Shown here: one piece after another, positions 27,376 through 36,454 of the stretch
How positions within the stretch are numbered: position 1 is the stretch's first letter
How the letters are laid out: the number at the start of each line of letters is the position of its first letter
Notes under the pieces: generated by a model
What the model saw: the letters and a program-made list of their open reading frames with translations, nothing else
Databases searched by the model: none
Told to the model about the DNA's origin: nothing
Translations under genes and position numbers: made by a program
From: Streptococcus sp. HF-1907
GTDB taxonomy: Bacteria > Bacillota > Bacilli > Lactobacillales > Streptococcaceae
Length of the DNA stretch: 56,312 nt
NCBI RefSeq assembly: GCF_015594605.1
Contig: NZ_JADNQT010000013.1
Span: 1-56,312 of the forward strand
Direction: 5' to 3'

Positions 27376-28038
27376 TTATTCAACTCTCTCAAAGTACAGT
27401 ATCACATTCACAGCAATGAGCGGTAGTAGGACTGCGTAGAGAGCATACTCGTGGTAGCTTTTTGATAGTACGGCAGCTAGGTAGACGCCGAGTGCGAAAG
27501 AGATAATGGCAAAAAAGATGTGAGAGGCTTGGGTGAGAAGGTCTTTATTTTTTTGGCTGATACCTTTGGTCAATAGCAGAGCTAGGCGTTTGAGATTACC
27601 AGTCATCATCATATTGGCATAGGCTAAGCCACGGACCTTGGTGAAGGTGCTGAGCTGGAGCGAACTAACGAAGGATAGTAGGCTAACGGTTACATTGGAT
27701 GTGACATAAGGTGTACGCACCGCAGTGACAAAGGTTAGTAGTAGGATTAATAGCGCATTGAAACGATGCCAATGAATGTGGCGCTGCATCAATTCTTCTC
27801 GGAGGAAATGGTGAATAACCTGTCCTAGGAGAAAGGCAAGTATGGGAGGAAGATAGGTGCTAGCGACAGCTAATTTTCCATCAGCCAGATGAACCGTTGC
27901 CATAATCAGGTTCCCTGTCTGCATGCCAACGAAGTGGCCTCCCTGAGTCAGATAGGAGAAGCCGTCGAGGAAACCGCTGATAAAGGTGAGGAGAACAGCG
28001 ACCCTACGGTGCTCAAAAATACGATAATGCTTACTCAT
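27376..28038 (-). CDS. DUF1275 (YoaK-like) membrane protein
   Basis: 220-residue polytopic membrane protein. The N-terminal pattern LLTFISGFLDGFSYLTQGGHFVGMQTGNLI is typical of DUF1275, whose function is unknown. About six hydrophobic segments are visible. It faces comS convergently, sharing the terminator between them. No link to competence is implied by sequence. Confidence 0.85.
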   Translation of the reverse strand: MSKHYRIFEHRRVAVLLTFISGFLDGFSYLTQGGHFVGMQTGNLIMATVHLADGKLAVASTYLPPILAFLLGQVIHHFLREELMQRHIHWHRFNALLILLLTFVTAVRTPYVTSNVTVSLLSFVSSLQLSTFTKVRGLAYANMMMTGNLKRLALLLTKGISQKNKDLLTQASHIFFAIISFALGVYLAAVLSKSYHEYALYAVLLPLIAVNVILYFERVE

Positions 28039-28131
28039 GTTGGTCTAACTTCCTAAATAATCTTAACTTATATTGTAGTACGATTGTGGTCCAGAAACAA
28101 GCTTATGTAAAGGAATTTGTAGGGATTTTTG

Positions 28132-28140
28132 TGCTATAAT
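28132..28140 (+). promoter_or_regulatory. Extended -10 promoter of ruvB
   Basis: TGCTATAAT at 28132-28140. The ATG of ruvB follows only 7 bases after the -10, so the predicted transcript starts at or within the start codon. Confidence 0.6.
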
Positions 28141-28146
28141 AAGAAC

Positions 28147-29148
28147 ATGACAAGATTTTTAGATAGTGAAACAATGGGTGACGAGGAGTTCGTTGAACGT
28201 ACCCTTCGTCCACAATATTTAAGAGAATATATCGGGCAGGATAAGGTCAAGGACCAGCTAAAAATTTTTATTGAGGCGGCAAAATTGCGTGATGAGTCTT
28301 TGGACCATGTGCTCTTGTTTGGGCCTCCTGGTCTTGGTAAGACGACTATGGCCTTTGTTATTGCCAATGAACTTGGCGTCAATCTCAAGCAAACTTCGGG
28401 TCCTGCCATTGAAAAAGCGGGAGACTTGGTTGCTATTCTCAATGACCTAGAACCAGGCGATGTCCTTTTCATCGATGAAATTCACCGTATGCCTATGGCG
28501 GTGGAAGAGGTGCTCTATAGCGCCATGGAAGATTTCTACATTGACATTATGATTGGTGCTGGTGATACGACGCGTAGTGTCCATCTTGATTTACCACCAT
28601 TCACTTTGATTGGGGCAACCACTCGTGCGGGCATGTTGTCAAATCCATTGCGGGCGCGTTTTGGGATTACGGGACACATGGAATACTATGAAGAGGCTGA
28701 TTTGACGGAAATCGTTGAGCGGACCGCTGATATTTTTGAGATGGAAATTACCCATGAAGCTGCTTTAGAATTAGCCCGCCGAAGTCGTGGAACCCCTCGT
28801 ATCGCCAACCGTCTCTTGAAACGTGTGCGTGACTACGCACAGATTATGGGTGACGGGCTCATCGATGATAAGATTACGGACAAAGCATTGACCATGCTTG
28901 ATGTGGACCATGAGGGTCTAGACTATGTTGACCAAAAGATTCTCCGTACCATGATTGAGATGTATGGTGGAGGTCCCGTTGGTTTGGGGACGTTGTCAGT
29001 CAATATTGCGGAAGAGCGTGATACGGTCGAGGACATGTACGAGCCCTATCTCATTCAAAAAGGCTTTATCATGAGAACTCGGACGGGGCGCGTGGCAACG
29101 GCGCGAGCCTATGAACATCTAGGTTACCAACAACCCAATCAACAATAA
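28147..29148 (+). CDS. ruvB: Holliday junction helicase RuvB
   Basis: 333-residue AAA+ motor of the RuvAB branch-migration complex. Walker A GPPGLGKT, Walker B DEIH, sensor [18 protein letters not shown] and the winged-helix C-terminus are visible. The ATG at 28147 ([14 protein letters not shown]) matches streptococcal RuvB; the longer frame from 28129 would place its start upstream of the -10. No ribosome binding site is present, in keeping with a leaderless message. Confidence 0.96.
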   Translation: MTRFLDSETMGDEEFVERTLRPQYLREYIGQDKVKDQLKIFIEAAKLRDESLDHVLLFGPPGLGKTTMAFVIANELGVNLKQTSGPAIEKAGDLVAILNDLEPGDVLFIDEIHRMPMAVEEVLYSAMEDFYIDIMIGAGDTTRSVHLDLPPFTLIGATTRAGMLSNPLRARFGITGHMEYYEEADLTEIVERTADIFEMEITHEAALELARRSRGTPRIANRLLKRVRDYAQIMGDGLIDDKITDKALTMLDVDHEGLDYVDQKILRTMIEMYGGGPVGLGTLSVNIAEERDTVEDMYEPYLIQKGFIMRTRTGRVATARAYEHLGYQQPNQQ

Positions 29149-29153
29149 TGACT

Positions 29154-29182
29154 AAGCTGACTTCATGGAGCTCAGCTTTTTT
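29154..29182 (+). terminator. Terminator after ruvB
   Basis: AAGCTGA and TCAGCTT pair around an 11-base loop, followed by TTTT. Confidence 0.7.
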
Positions 29183-29237
29183 GGCTTAAAATAATGGGCA
29201 TGGCTGTGAGACAAGACCGTCACAATTAAGTTAAGGT

Positions 29238-29265
29238 ATTATAACAGAAAAAATTTTGTTATAAT
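29238..29265 (+). promoter_or_regulatory. Promoter with inverted repeat before the phosphatase gene
   Basis: TATAAT at 29260-29265 lies inside ATTATAAC/GTTATAAT (29238-29245 with 29258-29265), an 8-bp dyad that could be an operator. Confidence 0.4.
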
Positions 29266-29283
29266 AAACATAAGGAGTTTCTC

Positions 29284-29715
29284 ATGAAAAAAGTCTGTTT
29301 TGTTTGCCTTGGGAATATTTGCCGTAGCCCGATGGCGGAATTCGTCATGAAACATTTGGATAAGAAGCAAGAACTCTGGGTTGAAAGTCGTGCGACATCA
29401 ACTTGGGAGCATGGTAATCCCATCCATTCAGGCACTCAAAAGATTTTTCAAAAATATGCTATCGCTTATGATAAGGGTAAGGTTTCTCAGTCAATCAGTC
29501 AGTCCGATTTTGGAACATTTGATCTTATCATCGGTATGGATGAGCAGAACGTTCGTGATTTGAGGATGTTTTCGAATGGACGTTACGATGATAAAATTGC
29601 TCTCTTTTGTGATGGCGGCGTTCCAGATCCCTGGTACACGGGCGACTTTGAAGAAACATATCACTTAGTAACCGCTGGCTGTGCCCAATGGTTAAATAAG
29701 ATTTTAGGAGAATAA
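29284..29715 (+). CDS. Low molecular weight protein tyrosine phosphatase
   Basis: 143 residues. The P-loop CLGNICRSPMAE near the N-terminus contains the nucleophile Cys and Arg of the CX5R signature, and the general-acid Asp is in VPDPWYTGDFEETY. It heads a three-gene unit with the MORN and acyltransferase genes (3 and -4 base spacing), the same order as in S. mutans after ruvB. Confidence 0.92.
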   Translation: MKKVCFVCLGNICRSPMAEFVMKHLDKKQELWVESRATSTWEHGNPIHSGTQKIFQKYAIAYDKGKVSQSISQSDFGTFDLIIGMDEQNVRDLRMFSNGRYDDKIALFCDGGVPDPWYTGDFEETYHLVTAGCAQWLNKILGE

Positions 29716-29718
29716 CTC

Positions 29719-30108
29719 TTGAAGAAAAGTAGAAGATTTACAATGACTCGCAATCAGTTTGAAATTATCGCTGTGATTGTGATTCTTGTCCTTGGTTTAT
29801 CGGTCTTGACAGTGAGTCTGCCGTCTCAAGCGACCTTGACTTATGATAAGGGAGCCTTGGTTTACAAAGGAACCGTGGTGAATCACCGCATGAATGGTAA
29901 GGGAAAATTGACCTATAGCAACGGCGATACTTATGAGGGCGATTTTGTGAATGGGACTTTCAGTGGTCAAGGAACTTTCACCTCTAAAAATGGCTGGTCT
30001 TACACCGGCGACTTTAAAAAGGGGCAACCGGATGGTCAAGGAACCTTAAATGCTAAAAATGGTAAGGTCTATAAAGGCACGTTTAAACAGGGGATTTATC
30101 AAAAATGA
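29719..30108 (+). CDS. MORN-repeat membrane-anchored protein
   Basis: 129 residues with a single N-terminal membrane anchor (FEIIAVIVILVLGLSVLTVS) and three MORN repeats (GKGKLTYSNGDTYEGDF, GQGTFTSKNGWSYTGDF, GQGTLNAKNGKVYKGTF). TTG start at 29719 with AGGAG 8 bases upstream. Role unknown; its stop overlaps the start of the acyltransferase gene, suggesting they act together. Confidence 0.85.
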   Translation: MKKSRRFTMTRNQFEIIAVIVILVLGLSVLTVSLPSQATLTYDKGALVYKGTVVNHRMNGKGKLTYSNGDTYEGDFVNGTFSGQGTFTSKNGWSYTGDFKKGQPDGQGTLNAKNGKVYKGTFKQGIYQK

Positions 30109-31883
30109 GAATAAAATGGTTTTCTTTGGTTAGGGTGACGGGGCTTTTATTAGTTTTACTCTACCATTTCTATACGAAGATTTTTACCGGTGGCTTCATT
30201 GGAGTAGATATTTTCTTCACCTTCTCTGGCTACCTGATTACAGCACTGCTGGTTGATGAATTCGTGCGGTCTAAGAAAATTGATATCATCGGATTTTTGA
30301 GGCGGCGATTTTATCGGATTGTCCCTCCTTTAGTCTTGATGGTCCTGGTAACTATTCCCTTCACCTTCTTGGTGCGTAGTGATTACCGTGCTGGAATTGG
30401 TGGGCAAATTGCAACAGCTCTGGGATTCACCAGCAATTTCTATGAGATTTTGACGGGGGGAAATTACGAGAGTCAGTTTATTCCTCATCTTTTTGTTCAT
30501 ACCTGGAGCTTGTCTATTGAGGTTCATTTTTACATTCTTTGGGGGCTCTTTGCTTGGTTATTAGCTAAGTGGTCGAAAAATCAACAGCACTATCGCGGGA
30601 CCTTGTTCTTAGCTTCGGCAGTGATTTTTGCCATTAGTTTTCTGACCATGTTTGTACGAGCGTTTTTGGTAAGTAATTTCTCTACAATCTACTTCTCAAC
30701 GCTATCGCACATTTTCCCATTTTTCCTAGGGGCTATGTTTGCGACTATGTCAGGGATTAAAGAAACCACCAGTCGTTTCAAGAAAAATGTTCGCCTCTGG
30801 AGTAGACCAAAGACAATTGGCATTATGGTAGGGAGCTTTGCTCTCTTGGTGATCTTGACTTTCGCTTTAAATTTCAATAATATTTTGACCTACCTCTTTG
30901 GCTTTGTTTTGGCTAGCCTTTTCGGATCGGTCATGATTTATGCGGCGCGTGTTCTCAATGACCAGACGCCTAATGCCAAGGAACCAGCAGTTATCAATTA
31001 TATTGCTGATGTCAGTTATGGGATTTACCTTTTTCACTGGCCTTTCTACATCATTTTTGGGCAGTTGGCTCCCAACTGGTTAGCATCGATTCTGACGGTA
31101 ATTTTCTCAATGGTTTTTGCGACGATTTCCTTCTATGTGGTTGAACCCTTCATCGCTGGGAAAAAAGCTGCGCTTTGGAGTTGGGATTTTGACCTCAAAC
31201 CTTATGCCAAACTGGTTTATGCTATTTTGGGTGTGCTGACGCTGGTTACCTTGTTAACCGCCACCTTCTCACCAAGTGTTGGTAAATTTGAAACGGAGCT
31301 TTTGGTAAATTCTTTACAACAAGCAAGTACTAATACCAATCGTACCCATACTCTTGCAGCTGGTGATGCTAGTGCATTGAGTGATATTACAATTATCGGT
31401 GACTCCGTTGCCCTTCGTTCTAGCAGTGCTTTCACAAAATTGATGCCAGGGGCTCAGTTAGACGCAGCGGTCAGCCGTAATTTCAGCGAAGCTTATGATA
31501 TTTTTGAAAATCATATCAAGACAAATAGTCTCTCTAAGACGATTGTTTTAGCAGTTGGTGTTAATTCACTTGATAATTATAAGCGTGACCTTAAGAAGTT
31601 TACCGATGCCCTGCCATCTGGCTATCGTCTCGTCTTGGTTAGTCCTTATAATGCTAAAAATATTACCCAGGTAGCTGAGGTTCGTGATTATGAACTCCAA
31701 TTGGCTAAGAAATACAGTTACGTTGCAGTGGCTGATTGGTACCAAGTTGCAACAGACCATCCTGAAATTTGGACCGGCACAGATGGTGTTCACTACAGTG
31801 ATAGTGATTCAACAGGTGCCGACCTCTACGTTCAAACGGTTCAAAAGGCTGTCCAAACAGCTGCTAAAAAAGATGCAAAATAA
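30105..31883 (+). CDS. OatA-like peptidoglycan O-acetyltransferase
   Basis: 592 residues: an acyltransferase-3 domain with about ten membrane segments (LLYHFYTKIFTGGFIGVDIFF; HTWSLSIEVHFY) followed by an extracellular SGNH domain (about residues 430-590) with GDSVALRS and the catalytic pair in DGVHYSD. The architecture matches OatA, which acetylates MurNAc and gives lysozyme resistance. Its start overlaps the MORN gene by four bases. The acceptor could also be another wall polymer. Confidence 0.88.
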   Translation: MRIKWFSLVRVTGLLLVLLYHFYTKIFTGGFIGVDIFFTFSGYLITALLVDEFVRSKKIDIIGFLRRRFYRIVPPLVLMVLVTIPFTFLVRSDYRAGIGGQIATALGFTSNFYEILTGGNYESQFIPHLFVHTWSLSIEVHFYILWGLFAWLLAKWSKNQQHYRGTLFLASAVIFAISFLTMFVRAFLVSNFSTIYFSTLSHIFPFFLGAMFATMSGIKETTSRFKKNVRLWSRPKTIGIMVGSFALLVILTFALNFNNILTYLFGFVLASLFGSVMIYAARVLNDQTPNAKEPAVINYIADVSYGIYLFHWPFYIIFGQLAPNWLASILTVIFSMVFATISFYVVEPFIAGKKAALWSWDFDLKPYAKLVYAILGVLTLVTLLTATFSPSVGKFETELLVNSLQQASTNTNRTHTLAAGDASALSDITIIGDSVALRSSSAFTKLMPGAQLDAAVSRNFSEAYDIFENHIKTNSLSKTIVLAVGVNSLDNYKRDLKKFTDALPSGYRLVLVSPYNAKNITQVAEVRDYELQLAKKYSYVAVADWYQVATDHPEIWTGTDGVHYSDSDSTGADLYVQTVQKAVQTAAKKDAK

Positions 31884-31888
31884 GGGTT

Positions 31889-31921
31889 AAAGGTTAGAAC
31901 TTTGATGGTTCTAGCCTTTTT
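31889..31921 (+). terminator. Terminator after the acyltransferase gene
   Basis: AAGGTTAGAAC and GTTCTAGCCTT form an 11-bp stem with one T-G pair and a 7-base loop, then T-rich. Confidence 0.85.
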
Positions 31922-32010
31922 GCATCATCAGAGTTAAAGAGGTCAAAAAGACCGCAAATTTCCTAGTAGAAAGGGTTCAAAATTATCTTATAATAACGAT
32001 AATTCAGAAT

Positions 32011-32060
32011 GTTTACAAATTCGAAAAAACGTTTACAGATAGCCTTAAAAGCCCTATAAT
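32011..32060 (+). promoter_or_regulatory. Promoter with repeated GTTTACA before the small peptide gene
   Basis: TTTACA (32032-32037), 17 bp, TATAAT (32055-32060) is a near-consensus promoter. GTTTACA occurs twice, at 32011-32017 and 32031-32037, exactly 20 bp apart, with the second copy covering the -35. That arrangement suggests a dimeric regulator bound on one face of the helix. Confidence 0.6.
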
Positions 32061-32099
32061 ATAGGTGAAAAAAAGATAAGGAAAAAGGTAGGAAGAATA

Positions 32100-32183
32100 A
32101 TGGCTGGTATGATTTACGACCTCATTGCTGACGTTTGGATTGCAATTGCAGGAATTGATTCACGTTGGGAAAGTTTAGCATAA
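32100..32183 (+). CDS. 27-residue amphipathic peptide
   Basis: ATG at 32100, TAA at 32181, with AGGAAG 5 bases upstream. The peptide begins MAGMIYDLIADVWIAIAG and ends IDSRWESLA; it is acidic, has no signal peptide, and would make one amphipathic helix with two Trp. It has its own near-consensus promoter and terminator, so it is a real monocistronic unit. I do not recognise it. It resembles leaderless bacteriocins or phenol-soluble modulins in size and pattern only; a signalling peptide is another option. Confidence 0.6.
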   Translation: MAGMIYDLIADVWIAIAGIDSRWESLA

Positions 32184-32196
32184 CATGGCACAGAGG

Positions 32197-32222
32197 GCTG
32201 GAGCAACTGCTTCAGCTTTTTT
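32197..32222 (+). terminator. Terminator of the small peptide gene
   Basis: GCTGGAGC and GCTTCAGC pair (one G-T) around an AACT loop, followed by TTTTTT. Confidence 0.8.
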
Positions 32223-32260
32223 CAAACACTGATGAGTAATAGTTATAGGCTTTTAATAAA

Positions 32261-32295
32261 AATTTTCTCAAATATTCAGAAAATTATGTTACAAT
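32261..32295 (+). promoter_or_regulatory. thrC promoter with operator-like dyad
   Basis: An extended -10, TGTTACAAT (32287-32295), is preceded by the inverted repeat AATTTTCT/AGAAAATT (32261-32268 with 32278-32285) across the -35 region. The regulator is unknown. Confidence 0.45.
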
Positions 32296-32328
32296 ATTTA
32301 AAAGACTATCTTAATATGAGGAAAAAAC

Positions 32329-33813
32329 ATGACACTAGTATATCAATCAACGCGCGATACCAATAACAAAGTAACTGCTAGCCAGGCCATTTTGCAAGGT
32401 TTGGCAACAGATGGTGGACTCTTCACGCCAATCAGTCTTCCAGAAGTTAACCTTGATTTCAACCAATTAAAAGATGCTTCATACCAAGAAGTAGCTAAAA
32501 TCGTTTTGTCAGCTTTTTTGGATGACTTTACTGAGGAAGAGTTAGATTACTGTATCACTAACGCCTACGACAGTAAGTTTGATACACCAGCTATCGCATC
32601 ATTGGTGGATTTGACTGGTCAATACAATTTGGAGCTTTTTCACGGGTCAACCATCGCTTTCAAAGATATGGCTCTATCAATCTTGCCATACTTGATGACA
32701 ACCTCAGCTAAAAAACAAGGCGTTGACAATAAAATTGTTATCTTGACAGCAACCTCTGGAGATACAGGTAAAGCGGCTATGGCAGGTTTTGCTGACGTGC
32801 CAGGAACAGAAATTATCGTTTTCTATCCCAAAGATGGTGTCAGCAAGATTCAAGAGCTTCAAATGACCACACAAACAGGTGCTAACACACATGTTATCGC
32901 CATTGACGGTAATTTCGACGATGCTCAAACTAATGTTAAGGCGATGTTTAATGATGAGGCGCTTCGCGTCAAATTGCTAGCGCAAAAAACACAATTCTCA
33001 TCGGCCAACTCAATGAATATCGGTCGCTTGGTCCCACAAGTTGTTTACTATGTTTACGCCTATGCACAATTGATCAAATCAGGAGCTATCCAAAATGGCG
33101 ATCAAGTCAACTTTACAGTTCCAACAGGAAACTTCGGTAACATCCTTGCTGCCTACTATGCTAGCCAAATCGGTGTTCCAGTTGGCAAACTTATCTGTGC
33201 TTCAAATGAAAACAATGTCTTGACAGACTTCTTTAACACAGGTGTCTACGATAAAAAACGTGAGTTCAAAGTCACAACAAGCCCATCAATGGACATCTTG
33301 GTATCTTCAAACTTAGAACGTCTCATTTTCCATTTGCTTGGAAATGATGCTGAGGCTACTAAATCATTGATGGAAGCTTTGGTAGAAACTGGTGAATACA
33401 AACTCCAAGCTGTTCGCCCAGAAATTCTTGAACTTTTCGACGCAGGCTATGCGACAGAAGAAGAAACAGCTGCAGAAATTAACCGTGTTTACAAGGCTGA
33501 CAACTACATCGAAGATCCACACACTGCAGTTGCGTCAGCAGTTTACACTGCTTACAAAGCTAAAACCGGTGACCAACGTCCTACAGTTATCGCCTCTACA
33601 GCTAGCCCATATAAATTCCCTCGCGTAGCGGTCGAAGCAGTTACAGGTAAGGATAGCGGAGATGACTTCAAAGCGGTTCAAGAACTCCATGACTTGTCAG
33701 GTGTTGCTATTCCAAAAGCAGTTGATGGACTTGAAACAGCGGAAGTACGACATAAAACCGTTGTTGCAGTAGCTCAAATGCAAGACGCTGTTGAAAAATA
33801 TTTAGGTGTCTAA
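32329..33813 (+). CDS. thrC: Threonine synthase
   Basis: 494-residue PLP enzyme converting O-phosphohomoserine to threonine. The N-terminal QSTRDTNNKVTASQAILQG-type block, the PLP lysine in HGSTIAFKDMAL and the VPTGNFGNILAAYYA loop identify the long fungal/proteobacterial-type ThrC found in streptococci. TGAGG lies upstream of the ATG; it stands alone with its own terminator. Confidence 0.94.
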   Translation: MTLVYQSTRDTNNKVTASQAILQGLATDGGLFTPISLPEVNLDFNQLKDASYQEVAKIVLSAFLDDFTEEELDYCITNAYDSKFDTPAIASLVDLTGQYNLELFHGSTIAFKDMALSILPYLMTTSAKKQGVDNKIVILTATSGDTGKAAMAGFADVPGTEIIVFYPKDGVSKIQELQMTTQTGANTHVIAIDGNFDDAQTNVKAMFNDEALRVKLLAQKTQFSSANSMNIGRLVPQVVYYVYAYAQLIKSGAIQNGDQVNFTVPTGNFGNILAAYYASQIGVPVGKLICASNENNVLTDFFNTGVYDKKREFKVTTSPSMDILVSSNLERLIFHLLGNDAEATKSLMEALVETGEYKLQAVRPEILELFDAGYATEEETAAEINRVYKADNYIEDPHTAVASAVYTAYKAKTGDQRPTVIASTASPYKFPRVAVEAVTGKDSGDDFKAVQELHDLSGVAIPKAVDGLETAEVRHKTVVAVAQMQDAVEKYLGV

Positions 33814-33828
33814 TAAATGAGACTCCAA

Positions 33829-33875
33829 TAAATAGAATGAAGCTGAGCAAATTTGCCCAGCTTTCTTCTATTTAA
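33829..33875 (+). terminator. Terminator after thrC
   Basis: Long hairpin built from AAATAGAA/TTCTATTT outer arms and GAAGCTG/CAGCTTT inner arms around GCAAATTTGC. Confidence 0.75.
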
Positions 33876-33890
33876 GATAGGAAAGAGTAG

Positions 33891-35171
33891 ATGAATCAGA
33901 AAAAGAAAATCATGAACCTAGCTCTGCCTGCAATGGCAGAGAACGTCCTTCAGATGCTGATGGGGATGGTTGATAACTATCTTGTTGCCCAGCTTGGTCT
34001 TGCAGCCGTCTCGGGCGTATCTGTAGCAAATAATATCATCGCCATTTACCAAGCCCTCTTTATTGCTCTTGGAGCAGCTACTTCAAGCTTATTGGCTAAA
34101 AAAAGTGGTGCGGGACAGTTAGCGGAAGCCAATCAGCTACGGTCGCAGTCAGTATTTATTACCCTTTTGGTGGGGCTAGTATTAGGCTTGTATTCAATTC
34201 TTCTTGGTCCTTGGACATTAGGAATTTTAGGGACGGCAAGTAATGTTACCGCCATGGGTGGCTTATATTTGTCTTTGATTGGTGGGACAATTGTTATATT
34301 AGGGTTACAAACAACCTTTGGAGCCATTCTTCGTGTCGAAGGAAAGCCGAGGCTACCTATGTATGTTAGCTTGCTGACAAATATTATCAATGTAATCTTG
34401 TCTGCCATCGCTATTTATGTCTTCCATTTAGGAATCGTTGGCGTCTCACTTGGAACCATTCTATCAAGGGTAATCGGAATAATCATCCTAGCCACCTACC
34501 TTCCAATAAAAAATATTTTAGGAGGTATCCGATTGAAGATTGATAGAAATTTTCTATCAATTGCCCTTCCAGCAGCTGGCGAACGCCTGATGATGCGTGC
34601 AGGAGATGTCGCCATTGTGGCTATAATTGTTGCTTTTGGAACAAAAGTTGTTGCAGGGAATGCCATCGGTGAAGTCATAACGCAGTTCAATTATATGCCG
34701 GGAATGGGAGTGGCGACAGCAACTGTCATATTAACAGGGCATTTAGTAGGTCAAGGTAATCTTCTGGAGACTAAAAAGTTGATTCAACAATCCTATTGGA
34801 TAGCGTTTAGCTTAATGGCAGCCGTAGGACTGATAGTTTTTGCGCTGGGCTACCCTCTGACACATCTGTTTACAACTGATAAAACAGCAGTGGCATCTAG
34901 TATGATAGTTATCATCATGTCGGGCTTGGGAGCTCCAACTGCAGCAGGAACCATGGTTTACACAGCACTTTGGCAAGGTCTGGGACAAGCCAAACTACCA
35001 TTTTATGCGACTACCATCGGCATGTGGGTGCTTCGCATTGGCTTGGGGGTTGTTTTAGGCATAGTGTCCCACCTAGGTCTATTGGGCGTTTGGTTAGCGA
35101 CCATTATTGACAATAGCTTCCGCTGGATTTTCTTAAAATGGTGTTATCATCAATATATGAAAGAAATGTAA
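33891..35171 (+). CDS. MATE-family efflux transporter
   Basis: 426 residues, twelve hydrophobic segments in two halves. The start KKIMNLALPAMAENVLQMLMGMVDNYLVAQLG is typical of MATE (DinF/NorM-like) cation-drug antiporters. Exported substrate cannot be inferred. Weak ribosome binding site GGAAAGAG before the ATG at 33891. Confidence 0.9.
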   Translation: MNQKKKIMNLALPAMAENVLQMLMGMVDNYLVAQLGLAAVSGVSVANNIIAIYQALFIALGAATSSLLAKKSGAGQLAEANQLRSQSVFITLLVGLVLGLYSILLGPWTLGILGTASNVTAMGGLYLSLIGGTIVILGLQTTFGAILRVEGKPRLPMYVSLLTNIINVILSAIAIYVFHLGIVGVSLGTILSRVIGIIILATYLPIKNILGGIRLKIDRNFLSIALPAAGERLMMRAGDVAIVAIIVAFGTKVVAGNAIGEVITQFNYMPGMGVATATVILTGHLVGQGNLLETKKLIQQSYWIAFSLMAAVGLIVFALGYPLTHLFTTDKTAVASSMIVIIMSGLGAPTAAGTMVYTALWQGLGQAKLPFYATTIGMWVLRIGLGVVLGIVSHLGLLGVWLATIIDNSFRWIFLKWCYHQYMKEM

Positions 35172-35202
35172 GCAGTTACTGAATTGCTTACATTATTTTT
35201 TT
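35168..35202 (+). terminator. Terminator after the MATE gene
   Basis: GTAAGCA/TGCTTAC stem overlapping the stop codon, then ATTATTTTTTT. Confidence 0.75.
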
Positions 35203-35225
35203 ACAAAAAAAAGACGCCAAAATGC

Positions 35226-35254
35226 TTGCAAGGGGCCACCAAATTTGATATTAT
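35226..35254 (+). promoter_or_regulatory. Promoter of the S10 ribosomal protein operon
   Basis: TTGCAA (35226-35231), 17 bp, TATTAT (35249-35254). It drives the long ribosomal protein operon to about 46.3 kb or further. Confidence 0.7.
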
Positions 35255-35261
35255 ATACTGG

Positions 35262-35389
35262 TGCTGTAAATGAACAGCTTTAGCTATGATACAAGAGGTT
35301 GCGACACGCTAGGTTGCATTGCCACGCAAAGGCACGTCGGTTTTCTTGAGGAGCTAGCCTATTATCGTAAATAGACGAGAGGAGAAAAG
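35262..35389 (+). promoter_or_regulatory. Long leader of the S10 operon
   Basis: About 125 bases between the expected start site and rpsJ, with GC-rich segments and possible pairing of GCTAGG near 35309 with GCTAGCC near 35353. S10 leaders are commonly bound by L4 for autogenous control; which protein acts here cannot be told from sequence. Confidence 0.4.
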
Positions 35390-35698
35390 ATGGCAAACAA
35401 AAAAATCCGTATCCGTTTGAAAGCATACGAACACCGTACACTTGATACAGCGGCTGAAAAAATCGTTGAAACTGCAACACGTACAGGTGCAACAGTTGCT
35501 GGACCAGTTCCACTTCCAACTGAACGTAGCCTTTACACAATTATTCGTGCGACTCACAAATATAAAGATTCTCGCGAACAATTCGAAATGCGTACACACA
35601 AACGCTTGATCGACATCATCAACCCAACACAAAAAACTGTTGATGCTTTGATGAAACTTGATCTTCCAAGTGGTGTCAACGTAGAAATCAAACTGTAA
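35390..35698 (+). CDS. rpsJ: 30S ribosomal protein S10
   Basis: 102 residues, [19 protein letters not shown], includes the RTHKRLIDI region. S10 also serves as NusE in antitermination. First gene of the operon; GGAG lies 5 bases before the ATG. Confidence 0.98.
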   Translation: MANKKIRIRLKAYEHRTLDTAAEKIVETATRTGATVAGPVPLPTERSLYTIIRATHKYKDSREQFEMRTHKRLIDIINPTQKTVDALMKLDLPSGVNVEIKL

Positions 35699-35716
35699 TT
35701 TTGATTTCTGAGCACA

Positions 35717-35772
35717 AAAAACGCTCGTAAAAAACTTTTTTGAGCATGAAAAACGCTCATTAAAAACTTTTT
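35717..35772 (+). repeat. Direct repeat between rpsJ and rplC
   Basis: AAAAACGCTC occurs at 35717-35726 and 35749-35758 (32-bp period), each followed by a run like AAAAACTTTTT. GAGC at 35742 can pair with the second GCTC. A small local duplication in the 106-base gap; no gene here. Confidence 0.6.
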
Positions 35773-35804
35773 GAAATTAAAATAAGTAAAGGAAATATTT
35801 TCTC

Positions 35805-36431
35805 ATGACAAAAGGAATCTTAGGGAAAAAAGTGGGAATGACTCAAGTCTTCACTGAAGCTGGTGAATTTATCCCTGTTACTGTCATCGAAGCAACTCCA
35901 AACGTTGTGCTTCAAGTTAAAACTGTTGAAACAGATGGTTACGAAGCGGTTCAAGTTGGTTTTGACGACAAACGCGAAGTATTGAGCAACAAACCTGCCA
36001 AAGGCCATGTAGCGAAAGCTAACACTGCTCCTAAGCGCTTCATCCGTGAATTCAAAAACATCGAAGGCGTTGAAGTTGGAGCAGAACTTACTGTTGAACA
36101 ATTTGAAGCTGGAGATGTTGTTGATGTAACTGGTACATCTAAAGGTAAAGGTTTCCAAGGTGTTATCAAACGCCATGGTCAATCACGTGGTCCTATGGCT
36201 CACGGTTCTCGTTACCACCGTCGTCCAGGTTCGATGGGACCTGTTGCTCCTAACCGTGTTTTCAAAAACAAACACTTGGCAGGACGTATGGGTGGAAACC
36301 GTGTAACAATTCAAAACCTTGAAATTGTACAAGTTATCCCAGAGAAAAACGTTGTCCTTATCAAAGGTAACGTACCAGGTGCTAAGAAATCTCTTATCAC
36401 TATCAAATCAGCAGTTAAAGCTGCTAAATAA
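35805..36431 (+). CDS. rplC: 50S ribosomal protein L3
   Basis: 208 residues, starts [16 protein letters not shown] and has the tip loop [11 protein letters not shown] that reaches the peptidyl transferase centre. Follows rpsJ after a 106-base gap. Confidence 0.98.
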   Translation: MTKGILGKKVGMTQVFTEAGEFIPVTVIEATPNVVLQVKTVETDGYEAVQVGFDDKREVLSNKPAKGHVAKANTAPKRFIREFKNIEGVEVGAELTVEQFEAGDVVDVTGTSKGKGFQGVIKRHGQSRGPMAHGSRYHRRPGSMGPVAPNRVFKNKHLAGRMGGNRVTIQNLEIVQVIPEKNVVLIKGNVPGAKKSLITIKSAVKAAK

Positions 36432-36454
36432 TAAGAAAGGAGAAAACAGTTAAA

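Noticed and set aside
32223..32328. T-box or threonine attenuator before thrC
   Set aside because: No T-box core sequence, leader peptide rich in Thr codons or terminator/antiterminator pair was found.
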